DNA of 64,000 nt from Acidobacteriaceae bacterium (GTDB lineage Bacteria; Acidobacteriota; Terriglobia; Terriglobales; Acidobacteriaceae), in NCBI GenBank assembly GCA_003134995.1, contig PLDC01000025.1, positions 306,882-370,881 of the forward strand, in the 5' to 3' direction. Each line of letters starts with the position of its first letter. Positions within the stretch are counted from its first letter, which is position 1. The notes below the pieces were generated by a model. It was not told where the DNA came from. It was given only the letters and a program-made list of their open reading frames with translations, and did no database searches. A program made the translations under genes and the position numbers. This document shows positions 42,195 to 51,345 of this stretch, piece after piece.

Positions 42195-43436
42195 TCAGAA
42201 ATTAATCCCCGTCTTAATGACCAATGCATTGGTGTCGGGCTTGAAACCTTGGGGGTTGACCTGCGTGTAGAATCCGTTCGGGTAGGGCCCGCTGCCATAG
42301 CCATTCATAAAATGGCCTTCGATTTTCACGCTCCAGAACTTGTTCAGATCAACCCGCCCCGTGATGACTTTGTCGTACTCGTGATCCGCAGGCAAAGCAG
42401 CGTCAGTAGTCGGAGGATAAAAGATGGAGAGGGCGCCGCTTACGACATTCGTGATCGTATAGCGAGAATAGTAGGACCCGATTTGGAAGCGTTTGCGGAT
42501 CCGGTAAGCCCCGGAAACGTACCAACCGCGTACGTCGGCGAAGCTTTCGGAAGTCCCTCCGAAGAGTTCCTGATTGCGCCAGTAACGGCGATACTCCGAA
42601 TCAATCCGGAACTTGCCGACGGTGTATTCGGCGTAGAACTGATTCGTCCAGTCGGATTTCGAGGCTTCGGAATAGGGCACCAGTCCGGCGGCTGGGTTAA
42701 ACGGGTTTATCGCTACGCCCCTACCCGTAAGGTCCTCATCGATCCGCGATGCCCCGATTAGAAGACGCTTCAGCGGAGTATTCCAGCGCACATCCGCGCC
42801 GTACTGAAGCCCGCCAAAACTCGTTATGCGAGATCCGAAACTGCTCAAGTAATATGGGTAGCCGCTATAAATGCTGTCACCGCGATGCCCTGCATAAACC
42901 GTGTAGGAGAGATCGCCGAGTTTGTGTTTAAGGGAAATTTCGCCGTAGATATCGCCTCCCACATGAGCAATGGTGGCGTCTCTCAGGTCGGTGGGGTAAA
43001 CGCTTTGAGGAAGCAGAGCAAAGACGCGGAGAAAATCTTCGTCCTGCGTATCGTTGTAGAGCCCGAGTACGGTTTTGACTTTACCGCCGCGCATTCCGAA
43101 CCAGCTCTTGAACCGGTAGTCAGCAACAGCCCAATCCCAGGAGGGATGGTATTGCCCAAGCTGTCCGAGGTTGCGGTCGAAACCCTGCGCTCCGACCCGT
43201 AGTTTGTCTGTGATCTGGCTGGATGCGTTTAGAGCCATGTCGGTCATGGCGGCACTGCCGGAGCTAGTGTCCATGGTCAGCCAATTGTTGTCGTTGGTGT
43301 AAACGAATCCCTGCGACACGTAGCCATGGACCTGAACTGTTCGGTCAAAAAGCTTGAATTCCTGGGCCTGCAGGGTGGACGGGCCGACGTACAGGGATGC
43401 ACAGAAAAATGCCAGCTTAACGATTCGTCGATGCAT
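42195..43436 (-). CDS. Outer-membrane porin-like beta-barrel protein
   Basis: 413 residues from the ATG at 43436, preceded by GGGAGAG. Signal peptide MHRRIVKLAFFCASLYVGPS ending near LQAQ. The mature protein is rich in alternating aromatic strands (TVQVHGYVSQGFVYTNDNNW, WAVADYRFKSWFGMRGGKVK, FYAEYTVGKFRIDSEYRRYW) and ends VIKTGINF with a terminal phenylalanine, as outer-membrane barrels do. Substrate unknown. First gene of a two-gene operon with the PstS-like/TonB fusion, which suggests anion (perhaps phosphate) uptake. Confidence 0.75.
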   Translation of the reverse strand: MHRRIVKLAFFCASLYVGPSTLQAQEFKLFDRTVQVHGYVSQGFVYTNDNNWLTMDTSSGSAAMTDMALNASSQITDKLRVGAQGFDRNLGQLGQYHPSWDWAVADYRFKSWFGMRGGKVKTVLGLYNDTQDEDFLRVFALLPQSVYPTDLRDATIAHVGGDIYGEISLKHKLGDLSYTVYAGHRGDSIYSGYPYYLSSFGSRITSFGGLQYGADVRWNTPLKRLLIGASRIDEDLTGRGVAINPFNPAAGLVPYSEASKSDWTNQFYAEYTVGKFRIDSEYRRYWRNQELFGGTSESFADVRGWYVSGAYRIRKRFQIGSYYSRYTITNVVSGALSIFYPPTTDAALPADHEYDKVITGRVDLNKFWSVKIEGHFMNGYGSGPYPNGFYTQVNPQGFKPDTNALVIKTGINF

Positions 43437-43624
43437 TGGCTCTCCCGAATTGCCGGTCAACGTGTTAGATCGGTGCAAACACCGAAGAACTTGAATGCAA
43501 CAAGCAACGAGAAGGCGGCAGGGTGAATGAGAAACGCACAAGAAAGATGACGATCGTAACGGTTTAAGCGGTAACCGGGCAGCCGGGCGATTGACGATTC
43601 CGAACTCTCCCCTTACCCTGTAAC

Positions 43625-44578
43625 GTGCCCTTGAAAAACTCTGAAGTCTCCCATCTGGGAGTCGCCGACGATATTACGGATTTAGTCGGCGGCACTCCCA
43701 TGCTGCGCCTGAAGCGGCTGGTTCCGGCCGGCTCGGCTGACATCTTCGCCAAGCTTGAATACCTGAATCCGGGTGGGAGCGTGAAGGATCGCGCTGCCAT
43801 TGGGATCATCCGCAGAGCCGAGCAGGAAGGTAAGCTGGCTCCCGGCGGGACGATCGTGGAGGCCACGGCAGGGAACACCGGCATTGGCCTGGCGCTCATC
43901 GGCGTGAATCGCGGCTACAAGGTGAAACTGTTCGTTCCGGAAAACTTCTCGCAGGAGAAAGTCATCATCATGCGCGCGCTCGGCGCCCAGGTAGATCGCA
44001 CTCCCGACCAGGAGGGCATGCAAGGCGCGATCCGCCGCGCGAAAGAACTGGTGGCAAGGGATCCCGGTGCGTTTATGGCTGGCCAGTTCGAGAACCAGGC
44101 GAATCCCGATTACCACTACGAAACCACCGCCGTCGAAATGTTTGAGCAGATGGATGGAAAACTCGACGCCGTGGTTTTGGGCTGCGGCACGGGCGGAACT
44201 TTTTCTGGCGTGGCGCGTTACATGAAAGAGCATCTGCCGGGAGTGTTGAAAGTTGCGGTGACCACGCAAGGTTCCGTCCTCGGCGGTGGAGAGGCTGGCC
44301 CGCACAAAGTCGAAGGCATCGGAAATAATTTCATCCCCGAAACATTTGACCCAGCGGTATGCGATGAAGTAATCGCAGTGAACGACGAAGATGCTTTTGC
44401 CGCGGTGAAGCAACTAGCGGCACGCGAAGGCGTGTTGGCAGGCTCAAGCGGCGGAGCGGCGGTGTTTGCAGCTTTACAAGTGGCGAAGCGACTGGGCGCG
44501 GGCAAGCGTGTGGTAACGATCATTCCGGATTCAGCCGAGCGGTACCTGTCGAAGAAGATCTTTGAGGGCGGAGTCTAA
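43625..44578 (+). CDS. cysK: Cysteine synthase (O-acetylserine sulfhydrylase)
   Basis: 317 residues from a GTG. PLP lysine in NPGGSVKDRAA; ATAGNTGIGLAL substrate loop; GCGTGGTFSGVARYM; and SSGGAAVFAAL. It forms cysteine from O-acetylserine and sulfide. Together with the downstream PLP enzyme on the same strand (106 bp later) it makes a sulfur-amino-acid pair. A cystathionine beta-synthase role is possible because of the low specificity of this family, but no CBS domain is present. Confidence 0.9.
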   Translation: MPLKNSEVSHLGVADDITDLVGGTPMLRLKRLVPAGSADIFAKLEYLNPGGSVKDRAAIGIIRRAEQEGKLAPGGTIVEATAGNTGIGLALIGVNRGYKVKLFVPENFSQEKVIIMRALGAQVDRTPDQEGMQGAIRRAKELVARDPGAFMAGQFENQANPDYHYETTAVEMFEQMDGKLDAVVLGCGTGGTFSGVARYMKEHLPGVLKVAVTTQGSVLGGGEAGPHKVEGIGNNFIPETFDPAVCDEVIAVNDEDAFAAVKQLAAREGVLAGSSGGAAVFAALQVAKRLGAGKRVVTIIPDSAERYLSKKIFEGGV

Positions 44579-44683
44579 GTCGATTCGCCCGAATTCTCAG
44601 CGAGCCCTACCCCGTGTGACCCCGTGCCCACCGTGTTTAAAGATTTAGCGTGGACATACGATACACTCATTTGGAACTGTCGA

Positions 44684-45841
44684 ATGAAATCCACTAAGCA
44701 ACTCGGCTTTGCCACGCGCGCCATCCACGACGGACAGCAGCCCGACCCCTTAACTGGCTCCGTCACAGTCCCGATCTATCCCACTTCTACCTACGTGCAG
44801 CAGGGCATCGGCGAGAACAAGGGCTATGAATATTCGCGCGTCTCAAACCCCACGCGAACGCGCCTGGAAGAGAACCTCGCATCGCTCGAAGGCGGAGTGG
44901 CAGCGCCGGTATTCGCCAGCGGCATGGCCGCGATCAACGCGGTCGCGTGCATGTTGAAATCCGGCGATCACGTTGTCTGCGGGAACGATTTGTACGGCGG
45001 CACTCCGCGGCTGTTTAACCAGGTGCTGACCAACTTCGGGCTGGAATTTTCCTATGTGGATACTTCGGATGCCGAAAACGTAGAGCGCGCGATTCGCAAG
45101 AATACGCGCATGGTCTACGTGGAGACGCCAACCAATCCGCTGATGGGATTAAGCGATCTCGCGGCGATCAGCGCGATTTGCCGCCGCAAGAAAGCCGAGT
45201 TGGTAGTGGACAACACATTTATGTCCCCGTACTTTCAGCAGCCGCTGGCGCTCGGCGCGGACATGGTCTTGCATTCGACCACAAAGTTTCTCAACGGCCA
45301 CAGCGATGGACTCGGAGGCGTCGTGGTATGCAGCAAGCCCGAGCAAGCGGAAAAGCTGGCGTTCTTACAGAAGGCTGCGGGCGCAATACTTTCTCCCTTC
45401 GAATGCTGGCTGCTGCTGCGGGGGGTGAAGACTTTGGCGGCGCGTATGGAAATTCACGACCGCAACGGCCGCATCGTCGCGGATTTTCTCGCCAAGCATA
45501 AGAAAGTCAGGAAGGTTTTTTATCCCGGGCTTAAGGATCATCCGCAGCATGAACTGGCCAAACGTCAAATGAGCGGCTTCGGATCGATGATCACGTTCGA
45601 AACCGGCTCGCTGAAGAATGCCAACAAGATGCTCAAGAGACTTCGCGTCTGCTCGCTCGCGGAATCGCTGGGTGGAGTGGAGACGCTGATCTCGCATCCG
45701 GCAACCATGACGCACGCGGGACTCGGCGTAAAAGGACGCAAGGCAATCGGCATCACTGATGGCATGGTGCGCATCTCGGTGGGCATCGAGGATATCGACG
45801 ACATCCTCGACGATCTGGAAATGGGCTTGGCCGCTATCTAG
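44684..45841 (+). CDS. Cystathionine gamma-synthase/lyase family PLP enzyme
   Basis: 385 residues from the ATG at 44684; an upstream in-frame start would add an atypical 20-residue head. PLP lysine in HSTTKFLNGHSDGLGG; FASGMAAINAV; VETPTNPLMGLSDL; and ESLGGVETLISHPATMTHAG are the family motifs. Whether it is MetB (gamma-synthase), MetC or a gamma-lyase (MccB) cannot be settled from sequence, but the cysK neighbour fits reverse trans-sulfuration or methionine synthesis. Confidence 0.85.
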   Translation: MKSTKQLGFATRAIHDGQQPDPLTGSVTVPIYPTSTYVQQGIGENKGYEYSRVSNPTRTRLEENLASLEGGVAAPVFASGMAAINAVACMLKSGDHVVCGNDLYGGTPRLFNQVLTNFGLEFSYVDTSDAENVERAIRKNTRMVYVETPTNPLMGLSDLAAISAICRRKKAELVVDNTFMSPYFQQPLALGADMVLHSTTKFLNGHSDGLGGVVVCSKPEQAEKLAFLQKAAGAILSPFECWLLLRGVKTLAARMEIHDRNGRIVADFLAKHKKVRKVFYPGLKDHPQHELAKRQMSGFGSMITFETGSLKNANKMLKRLRVCSLAESLGGVETLISHPATMTHAGLGVKGRKAIGITDGMVRISVGIEDIDDILDDLEMGLAAI

Positions 45842-45934
45842 AAGCGCCTTAGTCACGGATTTGCACGGATTTTACGGATAAACGAAATCAAATGATTCAG
45901 GAGCCCCCGTCGCTGCCTTGTGAGTATCAGTCCG

Positions 45935-46261
45935 TCATTCTTCCACTGAGACGGATTCGGCGACCCAATCGAGATAGCTCGGTGACCCGTCTTCGATGGT
46001 CAGGCAGACGCATTCCGGGACCTCATACGAATGGAGTTCGGCAATTGCGTCTCGCACTTCTTCAAAGGCAGCGGCCGTTGTCTTGACGATCAAGAGCCAT
46101 TCGCGAGCTTCTTCAACATTATTTTTCCAGCGGTAGATCGATGTAATTTGCGGGACGATGTTGACGCACGCAGCCGCGCGCCGTTCCACTAGATGGCGAG
46201 CGATCTTCTGGGCTTCTTCTTCCGAGCCAGCAGTGGTCAGGACGATTCGTTTATCGGTCAT
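45935..46261 (-). CDS. cutA: CutA1 divalent-ion tolerance protein
   Basis: 108 residues, trimeric PII-like fold. AQKIARHLVERRAAACVNIV, SIYRWKNNVEEAREWLLIVK and LHSYEVPECVCLTIEDGSPSYLDW match CutA1. It has been linked to copper tolerance but its biochemical role is unsettled. Monocistronic. Confidence 0.9.
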   Translation of the reverse strand: MTDKRIVLTTAGSEEEAQKIARHLVERRAAACVNIVPQITSIYRWKNNVEEAREWLLIVKTTAAAFEEVRDAIAELHSYEVPECVCLTIEDGSPSYLDWVAESVSVEE

Positions 46262-46487
46262 ATGAAATCGGCGTTTCAGCCTTCAGCGGTCGGCCTTGGG
46301 TCAACTGATGAGAGAGTAGCAGCTCTCAAGCCACGCAGCAGAACTTGAAGGCCATATGTAACCAAGTTGGTTCGCAATCTTTGCGGCAAGAAAACTTTCG
46401 CTTGACGGCACACGCAACAGAGCAGTCCACTGAGATGCTGACCTCTTTCGAAGACGGCTCAGCGAAGTTGAGCGAGGCGGCGAAGCA

Positions 46488-46958
46488 ATGGATTTTCGAG
46501 TGAAGGATAGTTCAAGAATTCGGCGATTTCCCAGTCCGCACGACGGTTTGCGCGCGATGGCCGAGAGAGCGCCACAGGCTGAGGCGTTGGCCGCGTCATG
46601 GGTGGGGATTTTTCGTCCATTGGCGGCGCGAGTTTATTCGTTGCGGCGGCGCATTGCGACGATCACTGTGGCGGTGATTACCGGCTTGCTGTTTGTACAC
46701 GTGATGTTTGGCGTGAACGGGATGATTGTCTACAAACAGAAGCGGATCGAATATAAGTCCCTGCAGAAGCGGATTGCGCTGGAACAGAAGGAAAACGATC
46801 TCTACGCGCAGAGGATTCAGGGATTGCAGACGGATGAAAAAGCCATCGAGAAGGAAGCGCGCGAGCAGTTGCGCTATTTGCGTCCGGGAGAATATGTTTA
46901 CGTCCCTTCAGTAGCGGCGACTCCGGCTCCTCCGGCGAATCACTCAGCGAAAAAATGA
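46488..46958 (+). CDS. FtsB/DivIC-like septum initiator
   Basis: 156 residues. A single membrane helix (ITVAVITGLLFVHVMFGVNG, residues ~58-77) is followed by a coiled coil (YKSLQKRIALEQKENDLYAQ) and the REQLRYLRPGEYVYV motif of divisome FtsB/DivIC proteins. A 35-residue cytoplasmic leader precedes the helix and a Pro/Ala-rich tail follows. These proteins join FtsL and FtsQ at the division site. Start chosen by frame; an alternative ATG 72 nt later is possible. Confidence 0.8.
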   Translation: MDFRVKDSSRIRRFPSPHDGLRAMAERAPQAEALAASWVGIFRPLAARVYSLRRRIATITVAVITGLLFVHVMFGVNGMIVYKQKRIEYKSLQKRIALEQKENDLYAQRIQGLQTDEKAIEKEAREQLRYLRPGEYVYVPSVAATPAPPANHSAKK

Positions 46959-47026
46959 AGGCTGCTTCCGCCCAGTGCTGCGCGGAAGGCACGCGCGTGC
47001 GTGACAATCGGAGAGTTCCGCTGTGG

Positions 47027-47032
47027 TATAGT
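47027..47032 (+). promoter_or_regulatory. TATAGT -10 box for the small exported protein
   Basis: GGTATAGTTC lies 91 bp before the ATG at 47123, and GTGACA-like sequence is at 47001-47006. Spacing is not ideal (20 bp), so this is tentative. Confidence 0.35.
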
Positions 47033-47122
47033 TCGGAAGGTTGAGTTGCTGCCGCACGGGGAATTAGAGTTTCTGCCATAACCTGCGGACCGCGATCGTA
47101 CTTTCAAAAGGAGAAATTGGCC

Positions 47123-47452
47123 ATGAGAAAAGTTCTAGTGATTTGTCTTGCAGTAATGTTTGTGTTCGCCCTGACGGCTTTGGCGGTTGACGATATGGGG
47201 AAGAGCACGACCGTAAATGGTTGGGTGACGGACGCGAAATGCGGCTCGAAGATGGCGAGCGCTGCCGGCGCGGCGTGCGCTCAGAAGTGCGTAACGGCGG
47301 GCGAGAAGATGGTAGTCGTGACCGACGGCGATTCGAGAGTTCTGGCCGTGGATAACCAGGATGCGCTGAAGGGTCATGCGGGACATCACGTTGCCGTGAC
47401 TGGAACTGTCACTGGCGATTCGGTTCACGTGAATGGCGTGAAGATGCTCTGA
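47123..47452 (+). CDS. Small exported protein (cysteine pair), function unknown
   Basis: 109 residues from the ATG at 47123, with AAGGAG 8-12 nt before it. Signal peptide ends ALA. The mature part has one short beta domain with KCGSKM, AACAQKC and a C-terminal HHVAVTGTVTGDSVHVNGVK, which looks like a small OB- or CNA_B-type barrel. Cysteines at C29, C39 and C43 could form a metal or disulfide site. Strong terminator follows. Unknown role; I recall this as a common acidobacterial small protein, unverified. Confidence 0.7.
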   Translation: MRKVLVICLAVMFVFALTALAVDDMGKSTTVNGWVTDAKCGSKMASAAGAACAQKCVTAGEKMVVVTDGDSRVLAVDNQDALKGHAGHHVAVTGTVTGDSVHVNGVKML

Positions 47453-47471
47453 GGAAGTTTGGTTTGTTTCG

Positions 47472-47500
47472 AAGGGCGGCTTCGGCCGCCCTTTTTTATT
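47472..47500 (+). terminator. Rho-independent terminator
   Basis: Perfect stem AAGGGCGGC/GCCGCCCTT with TTCG loop, then a TTTTTTATTTT run, 20 bp after the stop codon of the small exported protein. Confidence 0.9.
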
Positions 47501-47545
47501 TTCAGAATCTGTTTTGTGCGCAAGAACGGCGGCGCGACGCCGGCG

Positions 47546-48319
47546 CTACCGCACTACGCCTTCTAACGGGGAACTGGCTGTGGCGTACAATTTTTTTGGC
47601 ATTCGGCCTGAAAGATAAGCTTGGCGTCCGGCCAGCACGCCGTGGTGCATGGCTTCGGCCATCAGGACGGGATCTTGCGCGCCGGCGATGCCTGTGTTCA
47701 TGAGGACGGCGTCAGCTCCGAGTTCCATGGCGATGGCTGCGTCGGAGGCTGTGCCGACTCCAGCGTCGATAATCAGCGGAACACCGGTGATCATTTCGCG
47801 CAGAATGCGGATGTGGGCCTGGTTCTGAATGCCCATGCCGCTGCCGATGGGCGCGCCGAGCGGCATCACGGCGGCCGCGCCACCATCGACCAGGCGCTTG
47901 GCGTAGACAATGTCGTCGGAGGTGTAGGGCAGAACGGTGAAACCTTCGCTGACCAGAACGCGCGTGGCCTCGAGCGTAGCTTGCACGTCGGGGTAAAGCG
48001 TGGCTTGGTCGCCGATGACCTCGATCTTTACCCAGTCCGAAAGGCCAACCTCGCGGCCCAGGCGCGCGGCGCGAATAGCTTCATCTGCGGTATAGCATCC
48101 CGCGGTGTTCGGCAGCAGAAAATATTTCTTGGGATCGATGTAATCGAGCAAAGATTCCTTGTTGCGATCGAGGTTGACGCGGCGGACGGCGACTGTGACC
48201 ATCTCTGCGCCGCTGGCTTCAAGGGCGCGCGCGGTTTCCTGGAAGGATTTGTATTTTCCCGTGCCGACGATGAGGCGCGAGCGGAAGGTGCGTCCGGCGA
48301 TTACGAGTGGGTCGGTCAT
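47546..48319 (-). CDS. thiG: Thiazole synthase
   Basis: 257 residues. [46 protein letters not shown] and the catalytic lysine in [10 protein letters not shown] place it as ThiG, the barrel that forms the thiamine thiazole ring from deoxyxylulose phosphate, dehydroglycine and ThiS thiocarboxylate. The [20 protein letters not shown] phosphate site is intact. Other thi genes are not nearby, so the pathway is scattered in this genome or located elsewhere. Confidence 0.95.
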   Translation of the reverse strand: MTDPLVIAGRTFRSRLIVGTGKYKSFQETARALEASGAEMVTVAVRRVNLDRNKESLLDYIDPKKYFLLPNTAGCYTADEAIRAARLGREVGLSDWVKIEVIGDQATLYPDVQATLEATRVLVSEGFTVLPYTSDDIVYAKRLVDGGAAAVMPLGAPIGSGMGIQNQAHIRILREMITGVPLIIDAGVGTASDAAIAMELGADAVLMNTGIAGAQDPVLMAEAMHHGVLAGRQAYLSGRMPKKLYATASSPLEGVVR

Positions 48320-48454
48320 GGGTCCATTGTAATGAAAACCGGACTGGGATGGGATACTGCGGATGTGGTGAGGACGACGTGGCGGACGGGAAAGCAGGTT
48401 CCTCTGCGGCTGCGCCGCTTCGGAATGACAACATCCCCTCTCTAAAAAATATCT

Positions 48455-48493
48455 CTAAAAAACAACACCCCTAACGACAACATCGCTAGGGTG
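48455..48493 (-). terminator. Rho-independent terminator of the acyl-CoA synthetase gene
   Basis: On the minus strand CACCCTAGCGA pairs with TCGTTAGGGGTG (one wobble or bulge), followed by TTGTTTTTTAG. The stem overlaps the stop codon of the acyl-CoA synthetase gene. Confidence 0.75.
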
Positions 48494-50270
48494 ATGCGGT
48501 CTCCGCTTGTGCGTAGACTCCGTCGATCTGTTTGCGATAGCGATCTTCGATTATGCGGCGGCGGAGTTTTAGCGTGGGCGTTAGTGCGCCGTTCTCGGCG
48601 GTGAATTCGTCGGGGACCAGCAGGACGCGTTTCAGTTTTTCGAAGCGCGCGAGATTCTGGTTTACGTCTTCCACAAATCCTTCGTAGAGCGCTTGAATTT
48701 TCGGATCGGCAACGAGTTCAGCGCGCGAGGAAAAAGTTATGTTGTTGGTGCGCGCTAGTTCTTCTAGAAGCGCGAAGTTCGGCGAAATCATAACGAAGGC
48801 GAACTTGCGCTTGTCGCCAACGACGACGGCTGTTCCTACCAGCGGATACAACTTCAATGTGTTCTCGATGGGCTGCGGCGCGATGAATTTTCCGCCCGAA
48901 GTCTTTATCAGTTCTTTCTTGCGGTCAGTGACCGAAAGATATCCATCGGCGTCGATGTTCCCGATGTCTCCAGTCTTGAACCAGTCGTCTTCGAATGCAT
49001 TTTGTGTTTCTTCCGGGCGATTCCAATATCCCTTAAAGACTGAAGGGCCGCGGACCAGAATTTCACCGTCGCTGGCGATGCGGACTTCGAGGTTGGGCAG
49101 GATTTTGCCGACAGTGCCGATGCGATGATCGATAGGCGTGTTGACGGCGATCACTGGAGAAGTTTCTGTCAAGCCGTAGCCTTCGTGAATGCGGATGCCG
49201 ACAGTCGCGTACCAGTCGGCAAGCTCGCGGCCCAGAGGCGCGCCGCCGGAGATGAACGTTTTGACGTTGCCGCCCATGCCGTCGCGAATCTTCGAGAAGA
49301 CCAGCTTGTTGGCCAGCTTCCAACTCAGCGAGGCAGGAATTTCTCCAGCGAGAATCGCCGGCTTGTTAGCGCGGCCGACCGAAAGCGCCCACCGATAAAT
49401 GGCACGATTAGGAAATCCGCGGGCTGACATTTCGGTCTTGGCGTAAATTTTTTCGTAGACCCGCGGTACCGACACGCACTCGGTCGGTTGAACTTCTCGC
49501 AGAGTTTCGGGAAGACGCTCCATGAACGGGCAATAGGCCAGCGTGACACCGTGATACATCATGGCGAAATCCACGTGGCGCGCTGTGACGTGCGAAAGAG
49601 GAAGGAACGAAATCGTGGTCAGACCGGGGTGCATGTCGAAACCCAGCAGTGAGCTAGTGATATTGGAAGTCATGTTGCCGTGGGTCAGCATGACGCCCTT
49701 CGATGTTCCGGTGGTGCCGGAGGTGTAGATGATGGTGGCGAGGTCGTCGGGCTGGATGGAGCGGGCTAACGATTCAGTCTGTGGGTCGAGCGTGCTGGGG
49801 CCTTGGGTCATGAACTGAGACATGAGCGTGCATGGTATGGGCAAGTCGATGGGGATTTGGAGTTGATCCATCACTACGATTCGCTGGAGTTGCGTTTGCG
49901 CAAGAATCGTTTGGGTCTTTCGGAGTTGAGCTTCCGTGGAAACGAAAATGACGGTAGCGCCGGAGTCGCGTAGTGTGTAGGCGGTTTGCTCCGGAGTTAA
50001 CGTGGAGTAGACGGGAACCGTGACGGCGCCGATCAGAAGGATGGCGAAGTCGGCGGTCGACCACTCGGGCCGGTTTTCGCTGAGAATGGCGACGCGGTCG
50101 CCTTTGCGGACTCCCCACTGCTGCAGGGCGTGGACCGTTCCTGCGACGTTGCGGCGAAGGTCGGACGAAGAAATCGGCACCCACGCGCCGGTTTCGCGGG
50201 AAAGCATGGCGCGGTCGAGATTATGCGCGGTGGCCGCGAAGAAGATGTCGTTTAACGTGCTGAGGCTCAT
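48486..50270 (-). CDS. Long-chain acyl-CoA synthetase
   Basis: 594 residues from the ATG at 50270. Member of the adenylate-forming superfamily: YTSGTTGTSKGVMLTHGN (~182-199), GYGLTETSP, and KTGDIGNIDADGYLSVTDRKKELIKTSGGK (the last includes the hinge and A8 region, residues ~455-485). It activates fatty acids to acyl-CoA using ATP. Length and motifs match long-chain, FadD15-like enzymes. Monocistronic with terminator; the 5' leader upstream has no clear ribosome-binding site. The 20-residue longer frame is less likely. Confidence 0.9.
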   Translation of the reverse strand: MSLSTLNDIFFAATAHNLDRAMLSRETGAWVPISSSDLRRNVAGTVHALQQWGVRKGDRVAILSENRPEWSTADFAILLIGAVTVPVYSTLTPEQTAYTLRDSGATVIFVSTEAQLRKTQTILAQTQLQRIVVMDQLQIPIDLPIPCTLMSQFMTQGPSTLDPQTESLARSIQPDDLATIIYTSGTTGTSKGVMLTHGNMTSNITSSLLGFDMHPGLTTISFLPLSHVTARHVDFAMMYHGVTLAYCPFMERLPETLREVQPTECVSVPRVYEKIYAKTEMSARGFPNRAIYRWALSVGRANKPAILAGEIPASLSWKLANKLVFSKIRDGMGGNVKTFISGGAPLGRELADWYATVGIRIHEGYGLTETSPVIAVNTPIDHRIGTVGKILPNLEVRIASDGEILVRGPSVFKGYWNRPEETQNAFEDDWFKTGDIGNIDADGYLSVTDRKKELIKTSGGKFIAPQPIENTLKLYPLVGTAVVVGDKRKFAFVMISPNFALLEELARTNNITFSSRAELVADPKIQALYEGFVEDVNQNLARFEKLKRVLLVPDEFTAENGALTPTLKLRRRIIEDRYRKQIDGVYAQAETASP

Positions 50271-50515
50271 CGCTCTGGGAGTGGAAACGGGTCTGCCAGC
50301 AATGTACTGGTTATTGGCTGCCTTCGGCAATGCGAAAGGCTTGAGGATGAGGTACTGACCAGCGTCCTTACGGAAAATTTAATCTCCCGGAGTCTTGCCC
50401 GGCCGGGCCGTTGGCGAATCTTGGAACTTTTTTGCGCGGGCTCGCGTAGCTAACTATGACACGGCGCCATGCATGGAAGACGAGGTCGAAGCCGGCGCCG
50501 GCCTCAGGAGGCTCT

Positions 50516-50869
50516 ATGGACGGAAACATTGTTGGACTGGCGGCAGTGATCATGGCTCTCGGAATTCCAATGGCGGCTATGTACACGTTCTTCCGCGTGC
50601 GCAAACTGCGCAGCGAGGAGCGGCTGGCGGCGATTGCGCGCGGCGTGGATGTTCCGATGCAACCGGATCTTTCCGAAGCGGCGCGTTCGCGGCGCTCGGG
50701 AATCTTGCTGGTAGCCGGGGCGATCGGCTATATCGTCACCTTCGCTCTGATTGGGCGCCATGAACCCGACGCCATGACCGCTGCGGTATTTGGAGTGATT
50801 CCGCTGGCGATCGGAATCGGCTTTTTTGTCGACCATGCGCTGATTCGGAGAGATGCGCGAGCGCACTAA
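50516..50869 (+). CDS. Small two-helix membrane protein, DUF6249-like
   Basis: 117 residues. AGGAGG lies 5 nt before the ATG, a strong start. The N-terminal helix (VGLAAVIMALGIPMAAMYTFF) is followed by RVRKLRSEERLAAIARGVDV, a conserved basic juxtamembrane stretch, then two further helices. This arrangement (IARGVxVP) is what I know as DUF6249, unverified. Function unknown. Confidence 0.65.
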   Translation: MDGNIVGLAAVIMALGIPMAAMYTFFRVRKLRSEERLAAIARGVDVPMQPDLSEAARSRRSGILLVAGAIGYIVTFALIGRHEPDAMTAAVFGVIPLAIGIGFFVDHALIRRDARAH

Positions 50870-50887
50870 GGTCTGCGCGTCAGCCGC

Positions 50888-51268
50888 TCAAGAGCCGGAA
50901 ACAAACTTGTACTGAGCGTCGGTCAAGGGCACGACGCTCAGCCGGCCCTGCCGCACCAGCGGAGAGTCGGCGAACAGCTTATTCGCCTTGATCTCGGCCA
51001 GCGTAACGGGCTTGGGCACCGGCTTGCCGACCTTGATCTTCACCAGGGGAGTCTTTGCGTCCGAAGCGTCCACCGACACCACGGTCGCAGTTCCTACTGC
51101 GCTTTTCTCGTCTCCGGTGTGGTAGATGACTAAGCGCTCGCCCGGCTTCATTTCGCGCAGGTGCTTCACTGCGGCGGGATTGGTGACGCCATCCCAGGTG
51201 GTGGTGGTCTCGCGCTGGAGATCGGCGAAGGAATAAACGGTAGGCTCGGTCTTAAGAAGATAGTTCAT
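50888..51268 (-). CDS. EVE-domain protein
   Basis: 126 residues, complete single EVE domain: NYLLKTEPTVYSFADL at the start, DGVTNPAAVKHLREMKPGER, VIYHTGDEKSAVGTATVV and VKIKVGKPVPKPVTL. EVE/PUA-like domains read modified bases in nucleic acids; small stand-alone members (thymocyte nuclear protein 1-like) are widespread. No restriction or modification gene is adjacent, so a defence role is not supported here. Confidence 0.85.
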   Translation of the reverse strand: MNYLLKTEPTVYSFADLQRETTTTWDGVTNPAAVKHLREMKPGERLVIYHTGDEKSAVGTATVVSVDASDAKTPLVKIKVGKPVPKPVTLAEIKANKLFADSPLVRQGRLSVVPLTDAQYKFVSGS

Positions 51269-51291
51269 GCGCAGAATTCTAATTGAAGACG

Positions 51292-51311
51292 AGTTCCTAG
51301 TTTCTAGCTCC
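51292..51311. repeat. Short heptamer array (AGTTCCT type)
   Basis: AGTTCCT, AGTTTCT, AGCTCCG at 51292, 51299, 51306: exact 7-nt steps, in the spacer before the EVE gene start. Confidence 0.5.
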
Positions 51312-51345
51312 GATTCTTAAAGACGAAGCCCGAAGCCCGCGCTTC

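Noticed and set aside
50888-51268. EVE protein as part of a modification-dependent restriction system
   Set aside because: No nuclease or methylase neighbours; small stand-alone EVE proteins are common housekeeping genes.
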